In this document: piece after piece, positions 1-11,574 of the stretch
Numbering within the stretch: position 1 is the first letter of the stretch
Layout of the letters: each line of letters opens with the position of its first letter
From: Sialis fuliginosa
Lineage: Eukaryota; Arthropoda; Insecta; Megaloptera; Sialidae
DNA: 64,000 bases
Direction: 5' to 3'
Assembly (NCBI GenBank): GCA_961205875.1
Contig: OY540816.1
Coordinates: forward strand, 20,904,701 to 20,968,700
Notes under the pieces: model-generated
Databases searched by the model: none
What the model saw: only the letters and a program-made list of their open reading frames with translations
What the model was told of the DNA's origin: nothing
Translations under genes and position numbers: made by a program

Positions 1-706
1 ATGAAAATATTTACATTAATTAATTAATTAAAAAAAGGTTTTGTTAAGTACTTTAAAGCTAAATAGGCTTCAACATTCATCAGTAAAATTCATTTATTAT
101 TTATTTTTAATTACGTTTCAATTGTGTAATTTATTATTTCCAATATAGATGTACACCAAATAAAAAAAAATCTATATATGAACTTTTAAAGCAAAAACAT
201 AAGGAATGTACTAAATTTACTATAAGTCTGTTAGAAAGTGTAAAATTAACAAATTTACAAAGGATAGAATAATTTTCTATTTATTTATTTATGTAATTTA
301 ATGTATTTTCAAAATACAAATATCAATATTGAATTTAGAAAAATTTATGTATATAGGGTGTGTCAAAAAATGGACATTTGCTCTCGTTACGAAATAAGTT
401 AGTTTATGACTTAAAATAAACGCTCCCCCCCTTACAGCACCTCTTAAAATTGAATTGAACCTTCGGCAAGGATTTATTTTAGGTAAAAAACTAACTTTTT
501 TTTTGGCACACCCTAATGCCCATATCAGAGTAATGTGTCACGGCAAGTACGTCAATTTTTTTTTCTAAATCCACTATTGCAATATAAACAATCAAATATA
601 ATCAACAGTTTAATAGATACATACACAGTTTTCAACCGTCTTTATATTAAAAACAAAAATCACATATCGTTTCAACGTCCATTTCGTCGAACAAAAAAAA
701 CACAAT
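1..706 (-). other. BarH: BarH 3' UTR and downstream flank
   Basis: Sequence following the BarH stop codon (minus strand). It is AT-rich with no further coding. On the minus strand AATAAA occurs at 478-473 (inside the short MITE) and twice at 289-280, so the 3' UTR could end near either site. The true cleavage site cannot be read from sequence alone. Confidence 0.4.
355..517. mobile_element. Short MITE with GGGTGTGTCAAAAAA ends
   Basis: About 160 bp bounded by near-perfect inverted ends: GGGTGTGTCAAAAAA on the left, and TTTTTGGCACACCC followed by TA on the right. The form resembles small Tc1/mariner-type MITEs. It lies about 190 bp past the BarH stop, so it is probably inside the 3' UTR. It contains a C-run and no coding capacity. 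Confidence 0.6.
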
Positions 707-1217
707 TTATACATGAATCGGCTCGTCATCATCCGTACCCGGAGAATGGGGACCTACGGAATCTATTCTTACCGGAGATCCGGGGTTCAACGGCGACGCA
801 GGTGGCGAAGGTGACCTTGGTGACCTCGGTATAACCTCCGGATGTCCTTGAGGTCCTCCGGCAGCATAATAGCTGCTCAAAGAACTTAAAGACGTACTAG
901 CGGCTAGACTACCGGCTAAATGGTGAGCAGAAGGTCCCGGACCCGCTAGACCTAGACCTGTTAAACCCATTGGCGGGTACAGCCGGTATGGCAGAGGTTT
1001 CTGGAGGGTAACTGCAGCTGCTGCGGCTGCCTGCCGGTAATACAGATCGGCTGCACTGGGAGGTGTGGCGCCACCGGGACCTGGTTGACCTCCTGGGGGA
1101 CCTGGAGGGTACCAGCATCCGTAAGGAGGTGCCCCGTATAGCCGTTGGAATGCGGCGTAGTTTCCTGCTTCGGCGAGGAGTTCGAGTCCGACAGCTGTTT
1201 GGCGTTTCCATTTTGTC
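707..1217 (-). CDS. BarH: BarH-type homeobox gene, coding exon 3 (end of homeodomain and C-terminus)
   Basis: Last coding exon of the Bar-class homeobox transcription factor. It opens after a pyrimidine-rich acceptor ending TTTTCAG at 1220-1218. Its first base completes the Arg53 codon of the homeodomain, and it then reads TKWKRQTAVGLELLAEAG, the hallmark sequence at the end of Bar homeodomains. The tail follows as in other Bar proteins: AAFQRLYG, a Gly/Pro stretch, DLYYRQAAAAA, LQKPLPYRLY, SLSSLSSYY and a Ser/Pro-rich end finishing DDDEPIHV before TAA at 709-707. It supplies residues 211 (part) to 380. GC content is much higher than in the flanking introns. Bar proteins are nuclear DNA-binding repressors used in eye, sensory-organ and leg patterning (family knowledge). 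BarH1 versus BarH2 cannot be decided from this window. Confidence 0.96.
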
Positions 1218-1950
1218 CTGAAAAGAAAAAAGATATTAAATAATGGGGCAAAGTTAAAACTGTGTATGTTATGGTCTATTCATAAAAGGTATTGTAAGTT
1301 TAAAGCGAAGCCTAATGTTGATCTATGGAAAGAAAACGATTTGAACGGATGCTTAAGTTGAAAAAGATAAATTTTTTACGGGTCATCTTGTTAATACGAT
1401 CCATTCTGAATTTTTTTTTAGATCGTACTACCATAGACAATCTGTTTTCTGTAAATAAGATAGTATTCTCAATATTTTTGAAAAAAAATCTCATGCCATT
1501 AATAAAGAAAATAGTTATAAATCATATTCTAGGCTAAATAAAAATTGGGGTTATTTGTTTCGTACGTTATTTGTATATCTTTGTTCTCTCATATCTCACG
1601 AAATACTGAACCGATTTTAATGAAACAAACGTTAAAGATTTCTTGAATTTGCGTTGGTCACAATTAATACATAAAATTTTAAAAAATTGTAATAAAAAGT
1701 AAAATAAATAAATAAAATAGTTGTAGGCTTAATTGTAACATTTTTTTAATTTAATTTTTTTATTTTAATTACGCAATGGCAACGAAATGCAACGAAAACA
1801 ACTCCATGAAGTTAGGCTAAGTTATACATATATTTAGTCGTGTAGATAATACAGATTTCTATTATGATAGTCGGTAAAACAGGTTTTTATTTTTGCATTT
1901 TGTTGTAAAATATTCTCTTACAAAGATTTATCTCAATTTATTTTGAAAAT
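1218..1950. other. Intron 2, 3' end: AT-rich with LINE-tail relics
   Basis: Intronic sequence upstream of the exon 3 acceptor. Around 1595-1625 it has a phrase like ACTGAACCGATTTTAATG, and around 1855-1885 it has TATGATAGTCGGTAAAACAGG. Both recur in other repeats of the window and look like decayed LINE 3' tails. Nothing else was recognised. Confidence 0.4.
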
Positions 1951-2255
1951 TCGTGTTTTGTTTTTCTAAATTGATATTTGCTTGGACATATTAAATGTCA
2001 TTTTGACGTTTGCTTAAATTTAGATTTAGATTGAAATTGTCAAAAAATTAAAAATATACGAAAACATAATCAGGTGCGTTTTATGAAAAATTTCGAACTA
2101 ATATTTTTTATTAAAATTGTATAAAAATTAAATGGTTAACAAATTCCAGGCAATTTATCTAAACGCTATCGGTTTTTATTTAAATTGTTGAATAATTAAC
2201 TACCTTTGGTGAATTTAGCACGAGGAATCACTGTGCATTTACTTGGCAGATGTTT
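1951..2255 (+). repeat. Dispersed repeat family A, copy 1
   Basis: About 300 bp of a family seen six times here. Shared landmarks in order are: TTAAATGTCATTTTGACG, AAAATATACGAAA, AATCAGGTG, AATTTCGAACTAATATT, CAGGCAATTTATCT, TTTGGTGAATTTAGCACGAG and GTGCATTTACTTGGCAGATG. It is non-coding. The class is unknown; a MITE or SINE is possible. Confidence 0.75.
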
Positions 2256-2339
2256 TTTTTATTATAAGTAGCATGTTCAGCTTTTTTTCAGTTTCGAATT
2301 TCAGCTATTTGTATATACATATGTATCTAAAATATCAAG

Positions 2340-2560
2340 TGTTTCAAGAATACTATCCCTAGTTTAGATCGAGTAGGCCGGCATGTCATGTCAGCAGTTT
2401 TTCTAAGGCGCCTTGGATCGGACAAAGGCACGCCGCCCTGCCTTATTACACGCTAAAGGCGCCAAATTTGAAAACTCATTGTCGTTCCAATTAGTTACTC
2501 TCTTAGTATTATAGTGGAGGTGACCATTACAAAATAGGTAAAGGTAAACGACGGTTTTTT
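2340..2560. other. Low-repeat, higher-GC intronic island
   Basis: Base composition is clearly more even than in the surroundings (for example GGCGCCTTGGATCGGACAAA near 2410). There is no match to any repeat seen elsewhere in the window and no open frame of note. A candidate conserved non-coding element of BarH, or simply old unique sequence. Confidence 0.25.
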
Positions 2561-2726
2561 GTTGGTTTAATAAACGTTTTAATTAATGTTTTGAGTGACA
2601 GTTTGGTAGAAGGGGCGTGGATTCTTATATAAAATCGGTTATTGGTGTTATCAAATATTGGGAATAGATTTGTTTTTGTGAGAAAAAATATAATTAGGTT
2701 TTAATTATTTAAAATGAGATGAAAAA

Positions 2727-3035
2727 ATACAGGTATAGGGTAAATTTAATATTTATTTAATAAAATTTACTAAATTAGAAATATTTGTTGATGTTTGATT
2801 ACTACCATTTGTAATCAATAGCAAGTGTGCCTATTACTGGTTTTACAAAAATATAAAAGGCTATAATTTGAAAAACAAACTATATTTGCAGATTTTAGTA
2901 ATTAAATTGATTTAATAAAGAGGTGCTTGTTTTATTAGTAACATGAGTTCATAAGAATTACATTTTAAAAAAACACCAATCCCAAAAAACTGTATAGCTT
3001 GCTATTAAAGTGGCCAAGACTGGTGCCAGTACATT
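2727..3035 (+). mobile_element. MITE family E, decayed copy
   Basis: Matches the interior and right end of the AGGTACTGGCACCAGT family. It shares the text AATATTTGTTGATGTTTGATTA, AGCAAGTGTGCC and ATTACTGGTTTTAC, and ends in GACTGGTGCCAGTACATTA. The left terminus is eroded and the central part is shortened. Confidence 0.65.
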
Positions 3036-3356
3036 AATAGATTATTTTATATATTACTTAGTAAAATATTTAATTACAACAATTAAAATAAGATGAATAA
3101 ATTATTTCAATGAATATAAAATCGCCTTTATATTAATTAATTGCAATAATATTTTTTATCTCTTCATCAATAATAACCATTATCATTTGAATAACAAAAG
3201 GTAAAATAACAACATCCTTTCAATCGCAAAAAAATAATTACGAAATAAACATTAGTAGCAATAATATGTTTATCTTTTTTTAAATAACAATCATTAACAT
3301 TTAATTAACAAAAGACAGGAAAATTAAACCTTCCTTCTCTCTAATTTATATTGCTT

Positions 3357-3425
3357 CACCGACCAGGGCCGTAACCACCACCGGGGCAGCTGGGGCAGTG
3401 CCCCGGGGCTCCCGCAGCAACGTAG
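3357..3425. mobile_element. GC-rich hAT-like terminal fragment
   Basis: A short GC-rich block beginning CAGGGCCGTAACCACC and containing GGGGCAGTGCCCCGGGGC. It resembles terminal sequence of hAT-type elements. Only one end is visible, so this is a tentative call. Confidence 0.3.
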
Positions 3426-3429
3426 GAAA

Positions 3430-3890
3430 TTAAATGCTCTACAAAAAATATTCTGTAAAAATTTCAAGTAACATGTCGTTCTTGAGATATCTTGAAAAAA
3501 TTAATATTTTGGGATATCACCTATCCCCCTTGATGATGATGTATAAACCTATATTTGGGGGAGGGGGGTATTTATTTTTTTTACATTGCTAGGAATGAGA
3601 TATTAAAATTTTCCAGATATCTGTCATACAATTTAAAAAAAACACGTTTTTTTAAAACAAATTGAGATGAATCTTTATAAGGGAATATTTTACAAGAAAT
3701 ATTATAGACTTATATTATAGGAAATTGAATGCTCTACAAAAAAGATTCTATACAATTTTCACGTAACATGTGCCGTTCTTGAGATATCTTGAAAAAAATA
3801 ATATTTTGGGATGTCGCCTCTCCCCCTTACACACGATTTTGATGATTTTGAAATGGGACCGTCCTCAAGCCAGACCCAAGAGAGGGGGGG

Positions 3891-3940
<50 letters not shown>

Positions 3941-3965
3941 AATGTTTCCTAGTAAAAGTTATTTA
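3430..3965 (+). repeat. Dispersed repeat family B, two partial copies with (GA)n
   Basis: Two successive copies of the text AATGCTCTACAAAAAA, CGTTCTTGAGATATCTTG and TTTTGGGATRTC, at 3430-3540 and 3648-3890. The second runs into a (GA)n microsatellite at about 3895-3938. The family recurs at 8625-9000, 16240-16715 and, inverted, at 6118-6345 and 17338-17520. It ends in a TTCGATATTGCGA motif typical of LINE-like tails. Confidence 0.7.
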
Positions 3966-4640
3966 CTACAACATCGTTAATCGCATTGACTTCCGAACGA
4001 AATGAGTAGGTATAATTATCTCTTTCTCAATAGCAATGGTTACCATTTAACAAACAAGAGAGAGAGAGATGGTGGTGCTTCCCTTTGACGCCGTGTGAGT
4101 CGACATATGTAACTGTTTTCAATATGACATTTATTATAAGCGCATTATTAAACCATTACTGTACTTTTTGTCAGGAATTATTACAAATGATGCTTGTTTA
4201 TTCAGGATTATTTCACGGTTGAGTGAATTTTTAGAGAGCGCTTTTATATATGTGTACATACATGTGCATATATGCATGTGAATCTATTGACAGTGGTCCT
4301 CAAAAGTTTTTTTTTATATCTTGCAAGCAGGAAGTAGTTTATTTATTTATTGAATACAAAATTAAAAATAGGTTAGAAAAAAAAACAATTGAACTATATT
4401 TCCGTGATTAGATAAAAGTCAGTAATATTTTTTTTCAAAACCTATGTTTTGGCGAAACTTTAGTATCCGACGTACACACAGATTTCATATTTTTGTTTGT
4501 TGGAAATACATTATTTGGGTTTGCGCGCGCATATGATTTATGTTAGTGATTGAACGGTGTTCAAACGGTGGAATATATGCGACCGCTAAAAGATTATAGT
4601 ATAATAAAATAATATTATAATTATATTATATTAATAAAAA
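3966..4640. other. Intronic AT-rich stretch, nothing recognised
   Basis: Contains short GAGAGAGA tracts, an alternating ATATGTGTACATACATG patch near 4250 and a CGCGCGCA patch near 4525. No coding, tRNA-like or repeat match was seen. Confidence 0.3.
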
Positions 4641-4644
4641 TATT

Positions 4645-5010
4645 ATGTTTATCATTAGATAGCCTTAAAGATAATGGTGTAACTTATTTGTTAAATTTTC
4701 AATTTAAATTTCTTAATAATAGCCGAAGGCGCACTCGAAGGTCTTCGGGCATTAGATAGTCTTAGAGATAATGGTGTAAGCTATATTTAAAAAAAAAACT
4801 GGAGTCTCTTCGATCGCGCCAAGCTGACATATTAACTATTCAACTTATTTGTTAAATTTTCAATTTAAATTTCTTAATAATAGCCGAAGGCGGTTTCGAA
4901 GGTCTTCGGGCATTAGATAGTCTTAAAGATAATGGTGTAAGCTATATTTAAAAAAAAACTAGAGTCTCCTCGATCGCGCCAAGCTGACATATTAACTATT
5001 CAACTTAAAA
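4645..5010 (+). repeat. Two-unit tandem repeat, about 168 bp period
   Basis: Two adjacent near-identical units carrying AATAATAGCCGAAGGC, TCTTCGGGCATTAGATAG, AAAGATAATGGTGTAAGC and GATCGCGCCAAGCTGACA. The phrase CTTATTTGTTAAATTTTC recurs about 168 bp apart. Relatives of the same unit sit inverted at 50180-50505. Confidence 0.8.
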
Positions 5011-5380
5011 AAATCTAAAAAATCTAATAACTTAATATGATTTCACGTTAAAAGGGTTAAAATACCTCCCAAATAGCAAAATAAAATAACAAGTAATAAA
5101 AAGACAATCGTTTCACGATCTTATCACACAAATAAAATTTCACCAATTAACACACACACAAAAGAATAAAATAAAAACTTCTAGTAGTTGCTATACCTAT
5201 AGACCTATAGTACCGTTGCGTGCCGCTAGTAGCGCTAGTGTGGTGGCGCAATTGAAAGCAGCCGCCGGAAGTATTTAGAAATGAGCTTATCTCTGTTACA
5301 TAATGCATGTTAAGTGGCGCTGGTGCCACCCCCTATCCACCCCCTCCCCCAACGTAACCCGTGACCACTAACAAACGTGA
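5011..5380. other. Intronic spacer with a GC-richer patch
   Basis: At 5205-5340 the composition is more even (CCGTTGCGTGCCGCTAGTAG and a C-rich run near 5330-5350). No convincing gene or repeat relation was found. It leads directly into the 177-bp array. Confidence 0.25.
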
Positions 5381-6088
5381 ATAATTCACGATCTTTAAAA
5401 GCGCAAAGTTTGATCCAAATCAGATTGAGGCTTTTACGGTTAATTTTTTTAAGAGGATAGATAAAGGAAATTTGTGCCTATATTTTTGTAGGTAAATAAC
5501 TTAAATAAGTAAACGATATTTAAAGATGGCAGTGGCGTCATATTTAACAAAACCTGGATAAATCACGATCCTTAAAAGCGCAAAGTTTGATCCAAATCAG
5601 ATTGAGGCTTTTACGGTTAATTTTTTTAAGAGAATAGATAAAGGAAATTTGTGCCTATATTTTTGTAGGTAAATAACTTAAATAAGTAAACGATATTTAA
5701 AGATGGCAGTGGCGTCATATTTAACAAAACCTGGATAATTCACGATCCTTAAAAGCGCAAAGTTTGATCCAAATCAGATTGAGGCTTTTACGGTTAATTT
5801 TTTTAAGAGAATAGATAAAGGAAATTTGTGCCCATATTTTTGTAGGTAAATAACTTAAATAAGTAAACGATATTTAAAGATGACAGTGGCGTCATATTTA
5901 ACCAAAACATGAATAATTCACGATCCTTAAAAGCGCAAAGTTTGATCTAAATCAGATTGAGGCTTTTACGGTTAATTTTTTTAAGAGAATAGATAAAGGA
6001 AATTTGTGCCTATATTTTTGTAGGTAAATAACTTAAGTAAGTAAACGATATTTAAAGATGACAGTGGCGTCATTTTTAACCAAACTGG
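5381..6088 (+). repeat. Four-unit 177-bp tandem array
   Basis: Four head-to-tail units, with CACGATC anchors at 5387, 5564, 5741 and 5919 (periods 177, 177 and 178). Each contains AAAAGCGCAAAGTTTGAT, AAATCAGATTGAGGCTTTTA, TTTGTGCC and GGCGTCATATTTAACC. Units are nearly identical, so the array is young or homogenised. No matching units were seen elsewhere in the window. Confidence 0.95.
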
Positions 6089-6117
6089 CGGTAACGTATT
6101 TTATTCATGTATATTGG

Positions 6118-6345
6118 TTCCTCGCAATATCGAAGATACGAGAAGCTTTGTGATCGTTTTACTATATAGAGACAAAAAAAATATTCTCTCATGATTTCAA
6201 AATTTTAAATTGATCTTTTCGTTTTAGGTCAGGACAAACACTTTTTGTTCTGTGTCTGTCTGTCTGTCTGTGTGTGTATATGTCCCCTGAATCCTTATCA
6301 CACGCATAATTCATGAACCACTGAACCGATATTAATGAAACATCT
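6118..6345 (-). repeat. Dispersed repeat family B, inverted copy
   Basis: Reads on the minus strand as the family B tail: TTCATGAATTATGCGTGTGA, a (CAGA)n tract, then TCACAAAGCTTCTCG and TCTTCGATATTGCGAGGAA. The 5' part is absent, which fits a truncated LINE-type insertion. Confidence 0.7.
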
Positions 6346-6859
6346 TCAAAAATTAATAAATAATTTCAATATTATTTTATAATGAGTGGGGTGTCTTTAG
6401 ATAGGTCTCCTAAAATGAAACAAAAAATGTTAAATGACCTTTTGATTTTAACAATATATTTGTTTTTCAATGTGGTTATCAGAGCATCCCCCCCCCTCTA
6501 ATTTATAAACCAATAAACTAAATATATTCAATTAAAATCTAAACGAACAAATAAATAAAAAATAAAACTAAATAAATAGCTATTACATATCGTATATCTT
6601 TACATACAAATTACATTGAAGTACATTTGTTCACATTAATTATTAACACTAATTACAAGGAAATACATACACAAAAAAAGATCAAGCTTGGCATGGAAAT
6701 GTGTCAATCTCAGGTTAACACAAAATTACGTATAATTTAAATAATTTATTTGTTCATGTATACAAAGTAAAATTGATTGAACTTGCGTAGTCAATTGTCA
6801 CAATGTGTCAAATCACTGGGGGGGGGGGGGTAGATATGAATGAAAAAACAGGAAATGGT
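6346..6859. other. AT-rich intronic stretch
   Basis: Contains a C9 run near 6488 and a G12 run near 6820. No gene, RNA or repeat relation was seen. Confidence 0.3.
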
Positions 6860-7012
6860 ATGGTATTTAATAAAATTATATAAAAATTAAACGGTTAACC
6901 AATGCCAGGCAATTTATCTTAATACTTTTATCGGTTTTTATTTAAATTGTTGATTAATTAACTATCTTTGGTGAATTTAGCACGACGAAGCACTGTGCAT
7001 TTATTTGGAACA
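6860..7012 (+). repeat. Dispersed repeat family A, truncated copy
   Basis: Right half of family A, from AATTATATAAAAATTAAACGG through CAGGCAATTTATCTTAATAC to TTTGGTGAATTTAGCACGA and GTGCATTTATTTGG. Confidence 0.7.
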
Positions 7013-7134
7013 TTTTTATTATATCTACATTAAGTACTTATGACAATAAAATAATAAAGGATTAATGTTTTGCAGGTCATAAGCCCACGTAAACAAAACC
7101 CAAATATTTTAAATTTTCTGTGTAACATAAAAGC

Positions 7135-7480
7135 AGTCATTGTGGCTTAAATATAAAAGTTAGACATATGGTGTCACAGACTTTATTGTAGATCTTTTGA
7201 TTCTACACAATTCTTTAATACATTATTTTGTTCAATATTGAACGGTTTAGGCAGCGTATTGCAAAACAGCGCGCCGACGGCAAAATTTTTTCCGATTTGA
7301 TTTACTATTATCGTCACTGCTTAGTTGTTATGTTACCTAACGTAACAAAATATAACCTATAACCTATATCTATGAACAAACACGTAAATCGGATAAGTGG
7401 TTCTCGAGTTATAAACGCACTAACGGACAGACAGACAGAGAGATGTTGAGCTTTATATATATGTATATAATGTATATGCT
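7135..7480 (+). repeat. Dispersed repeat family C (LINE-tail-like), copy 1
   Basis: Shares AAAGTTAGACATATGGTRT, TTGTTCAATATTGAACGGT, CGTCACTGCTTA, TATGTTACCTAACGTAAC, ACACGTAAATCGGAT and a CGGACAGACAGACAG tail with 34355-34695. This style, ending in a CAGA tract, is common for 3' tails of RTE-like LINEs or derived SINEs in insects. Confidence 0.7.
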
Positions 7481-8429
7481 TCTCATTCCACATTTTTAAC
7501 AAGGTTGATGAAGCAATATTCACTGAACCGGTACGAATTTATCCCTCTATTAAACATAATAAGAATTAATCTTATAAATTAATTAAACATTCAAGAGATA
7601 TAACAATAATAGAAATCCTAACCAATATTTTAATTTGTCAACAACAAGCATGAATTATACAAAAGATTAATGACACTACTTCAGAACCATCCCTTACAAT
7701 AAACTAGACAATACAAAAACTCTCGTGTGATATTAAATATATATGTAAAATCATTGGAACTACCCCTTGTATTACAGAATTCAACCCCTACAAATAAATA
7801 GATAAATTATTTTATTACTTCTTTTAAACCACTATAATTTTTCGAGAGGTTTCGATTGGTTCTCACCGAGAACAATCCCTTAAAAAGAGATAGATATATC
7901 GATTATTATACGTTAATATGTTTCTGTCTTTTTTTATTAAATGGTTTTTATGAAATATATCTGTTAAAAAAAGATGGGTATATTTATTCTAATTGTTTTA
8001 TATGTACGTATCTCTTATTAATTTTTTTTTATATAAAATATCGTGATAAAAAGAAAGGTAGGTAGGGTTTTTAAGGGTTTTGTCTCTCTCATGGTTTATA
8101 GGGTGTAAATACTGAAAGATACTTCAGTTTTAAAAGGGATTTAGCTTGTTCTACAAGTATAGTTAAATACTATCTTCTTTATGGTTTTATACAGATCTGT
8201 ATCAGGAAAAATGATTTTTCAATGAAATTATTAAAATAATTAGTAGTATTTTTTTTTTTAATTATTAGATTTGCTAAGGGGGTGGATAAATAAGGCCAGT
8301 TTTTCGCCTATTTGCGTTTAAACGAAGTATCATGTATAAAATTATTATTATATTATTATTTGAGCAGGAATTTTGGGCTTAGGATGAATTTTTCTAAAAA
8401 AAAGTGTGCGATACCAAAAAAGTAGTATT
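7481..8429. other. AT-rich intronic stretch
   Basis: No supported gene. A 69-codon open frame near 7856-8065 is of simple Ile/Tyr/Phe-rich composition and is not supported by anything else. Confidence 0.3.
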
Positions 8430-8606
8430 GGTCAAGCATAGTCTAAATCCCATTTTTTGAATTTTCTGCTTACCAGTTTTTTTTTATTTAAGCTTGAGTT
8501 TTGGGTTTAGCCAACTTGGAAAAATTCTACCTAAACCCAAAATTCAAGCTCAAAAAAAAAATTGGTGAGCAGAAAATTACAAAAATTTTGGATTTCGACT
8601 ATGTTC
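8430..8606. mobile_element. Foldback (hairpin) element of about 175 bp
   Basis: Two arms of about 75 bp are inverted copies around a short spacer near 8515-8530. CATAGTCTAAATCC pairs with GGATTTCGACTATG. The inner arms run TTTTCTGCTTACCAG and GTTTTGGGTTTA against TAAACCCAAAATTCAAGC and GGTGAGCAGAAAA. It is non-coding. Confidence 0.75.
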
Positions 8607-8619
8607 GAACAATATCACA

Positions 8620-9000
8620 ATGCTATTTGCTTTTTTGAAGCAAATTGAGATGAATGTTTGTAAGGGAATATTTTATAACAGACGTTTTAGACCTATATTT
8701 TACATAAAAGACTATAAAATTTTCACGTAACATGTGTCGTTCTTGAGATATCTTGAAAAATACATATTTTGAGATGTCACCCCTCCCCCTTAAACACGAT
8801 TTTGAAATGGTACCGTCCTCAAGCCAGACCCAACCATCCAACCAAGTTTCATTATTATAAGTTCAGTGGTTCATGAGTTATGCGTGTGACAAAGATTTTT
8901 TTTTTAATTTTGAAATCTGATAACATTTTTTTTGTCTTATTCTAAAACGATCACAAAGCTTCTCGTATCTTCGATATTGCGAGGAAACAATAGATTGATT
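8620..9000 (+). repeat. Dispersed repeat family B, near-full copy
   Basis: Runs from AAGCAAATTGAGATGAATG through CGTTCTTGAGATATCTTG and GGTACCGTCCTCAAGCCAG, then GTTCAGTGGTTCATGAGTTA, to CTTCTCGTATCTTCGATATT at the end. The CAGA tract is lost in this copy. Confidence 0.75.
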
Positions 9001-9874
9001 TTTAAATTTTAGGCATATGGGCTAATTCACCCCTGTATTACCACTTGAAAAAGTACATATTCGACATACAACTGTGGTACTTAGCCATGTTAAATGCATA
9101 ACATATCCAATAAATCATTATTAAATACCCCTAAATGCATCCCATTCTAATGATTATATGTACACGTCTTTTGTCACAGATGTACAAATGTAAATTCATT
9201 TGTTATGCGCAATGCAAGGGTTACTATGATATTTAAAACATGTAATATATTCACATGTACTCGATAACCATGTTAGTTTAAGTATACTGTGATTTGCAAT
9301 GGTTTTTTTCTTTCATCTCTTGTTCGAAGAGTTATGTATGATTTTTTTTTGCAATAGGTCGTAAATTTTTTATTTATCTATGTATAGAAAGCATTGATTT
9401 GGGTATTTTATTGTTATTTAATCTTTAAGGTGGTAGGTCGGTCTAGATCTTATAAAAATTCTATTCTTATTGAATCTTAAAGCTAAAAACAGAAAAATTA
9501 TAATTTTTGTTCTATGTTATAATCTATAGGAATGTACATATGTAAAATTTAAAAATGTTATCTTTAAATCAAAATTAACTACAACCAAGTGTTTCTTTTT
9601 GAGAATTATTTCTAGATAAATTATAATAATTCTCGAAAAATTAATGTATTCTGAATTAATATTATTGTTTTTACACGTTAATAATTAATAATCGAACGAT
9701 ATAAATTTTTTTAAATCGGTTTCATTGTAAGATACATTGTTTTAAAAAATGTTAATGACAATTTAAGCGGCATACATGCATAGATCATTTTCAATAGGTC
9801 CTATAATAGCTCAATTTGATTTTTATTTCAAATGAGTTAAACTATTATGTTTTCTGATGTATACTTTTCTATAG
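9001..9874. other. AT-rich intronic stretch, nothing recognised
   Basis: No repeat shared with the rest of the window, no coding potential and no RNA gene signature was seen. Confidence 0.3.
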
Positions 9875-10425
9875 GGTCGAGCGGGGTAAATATGAAACAC
9901 CAAAAAAATGAGGTAAAAGTGAAACAAACTTGCAACTAAAAAACTAATTTGTTTATAGAAGAATTATAAAAACTGACATCATCATTAAACGTTTGTTAAA
10001 GCGACTTGAAAATATGAATCGCCTAATAAGTGATGTGTCACCCCTACAGATTTCCCTGTTAGTCGATGTCAAAATGTGTGAATTAAATTTTAATTATTTG
10101 CACATAACTTTCTGTATAGCTCAGATATTAATTAAAGTTACAATTTCACATTGATATGCCACAAAGAAGATAAATCAAAGTTGCCTTTGTAGCTTTTTTT
10201 TTAATTTTTCGAGAAATATTTTCCATTAGAGGCCTGTTTCACCTTTTCCCAAATTAGAGGTTAAAAATGAAACACACTTTTTTCATTTTTAAAGTCCGTG
10301 TTGTATCGTACAGTTCAAATGACGTTAGTATTTAAAATGGTTATTCATAAGCGCATCTAGTAGAAAAAATTAAAGTATGAATTTGTATCGTTAACTGTCA
10401 AAAAACATGAAAGATTTGTATTTTT
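9875..10425 (+). repeat. Dispersed repeat family D, copy 1 (about 550 bp)
   Basis: Begins GGGTCGAGCGGGGTAAATAT and contains AGGTAAAAGTGAAACAAACT, GCGACTTGAAAATATGAATC, CACCCCTACAGATTTCCC and AAAGTCCGTGTTGTATCG. An inverted, colinear copy lies at 44632-45184. It is non-coding. Probably a non-autonomous transposon of unknown class. Confidence 0.8.
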
Positions 10426-11155
10426 TGTATTGGATGTCCTAGACCTTATCACTTTGACCAAAAAAAAGTGACTAGGTATTATTTTTCACTTGAAATAAAT
10501 AATAAAACATATATCCTGTTGCCAAAATGATAATTAAGCAACATTAACTATACGTTTAAAATCATCTAATTTGAATATGTACAGCAGAATAACAAAGATA
10601 ATTAAATAAATACGTATATATATATTGAAATTATTTATAATTAAGCAATACTGAATTGTTATTTAACATAATGAACTAATATAGCTTTTAAACATATAAC
10701 AAAACCCAGTGTTTTCAATGCATATCCGCAAATGTATCTGACCCTAATTATTTTAAAATAATACGTTTGATGTTTAGTCATATTTTCAACCTTCGGATGT
10801 AAAACGTGATACTTAATAAATATTTTAACAAATGCGATCATTAAATCTATATTTATTACTATATACATATTACAAAATATTTTTTGTTTCTGTATGAATA
10901 GGTATAAGGTGTATGATTTAGAAATTTATGAAGTCACTCTGGTTTTTTTTTTTAAGTTGAAATATCGTTAATAAAACAATAATATTTAAATGGTGGTCGT
11001 TTATGCATATAATTATAGACTGAATTTTGCAAAAATAGTTTTTTAATTCTCATGAAGTCATGTTACTAAAAAAAATGTAAAAATAACTAAAAAGTAGAAA
11101 ATCAAATTCGAGAAAAAGGTGATTTTGTTCATATATTATTAAATGATTGAATCGT
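10426..11155. other. AT-rich intronic stretch, nothing recognised
   Basis: Only simple AT-rich sequence, including a TATATATA patch near 10615. No gene or repeat relation was seen. Confidence 0.3.
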
Positions 11156-11428
11156 TTTTGTTTTTTTAAATTGATGTTTACTTTGACATATGAAATGTCA
11201 TTTTGACGTTTGAAATTGTCAAAAAATTAAAAATATACGAAACAATAATCAGGTGTGTCTTAAGAAAAATTTCGAACTAATATTTTTTAGTAAAATTAAA
11301 TTGTTAACCAATGCCAGGCAATTTATCTGAACATTTAATCGGTTTTTATGTAAATTGTTCAATAATTAACTATACCTTTGGTGAATTTAGCACGAGGAAG
11401 CACTGTGCATTTACTTGGCAGATGTTTT
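11156..11428 (+). repeat. Dispersed repeat family A, copy 3
   Basis: Near-complete copy from TTAAATTGATGTTTACTTTG through CAGGTGTGTCTTAAGAAAAA and GGTGAATTTAGCACGAGGAA to CATTTACTTGGCAGATG. It lies in plus orientation, opposite to the copies at 13552, 16130 and 23884. Confidence 0.75.
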
Positions 11429-11574
11429 TTTTTAATTTTTCCTATTAAAAAATTAAACAATTTAAAAAAACCCTGCATAAAACTTCAACAAGCAATTTGA
11501 AATCTTGTAATTCAAACCCCGCCCTTTTAATTATAAAACCAAACGATTTAAACAAAAATTGTTTCTGATATCCC

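Noticed and set aside
909..1251. Two other long minus-strand frames over BarH exon 3
   Set aside because: Shadow frames of a GC-rich exon. Only the frame joining to exon 2 gives the Bar homeodomain end and tail.
3811..4005. Arg/Glu repeat peptide near 3890-3945
   Set aside because: Translation of a (GA)n microsatellite.
5381..6088. Tandem array as a CRISPR-like array
   Set aside because: Units are 177 bp with no short constant repeats and unique spacers; it is plain tandem DNA in a eukaryotic intron.
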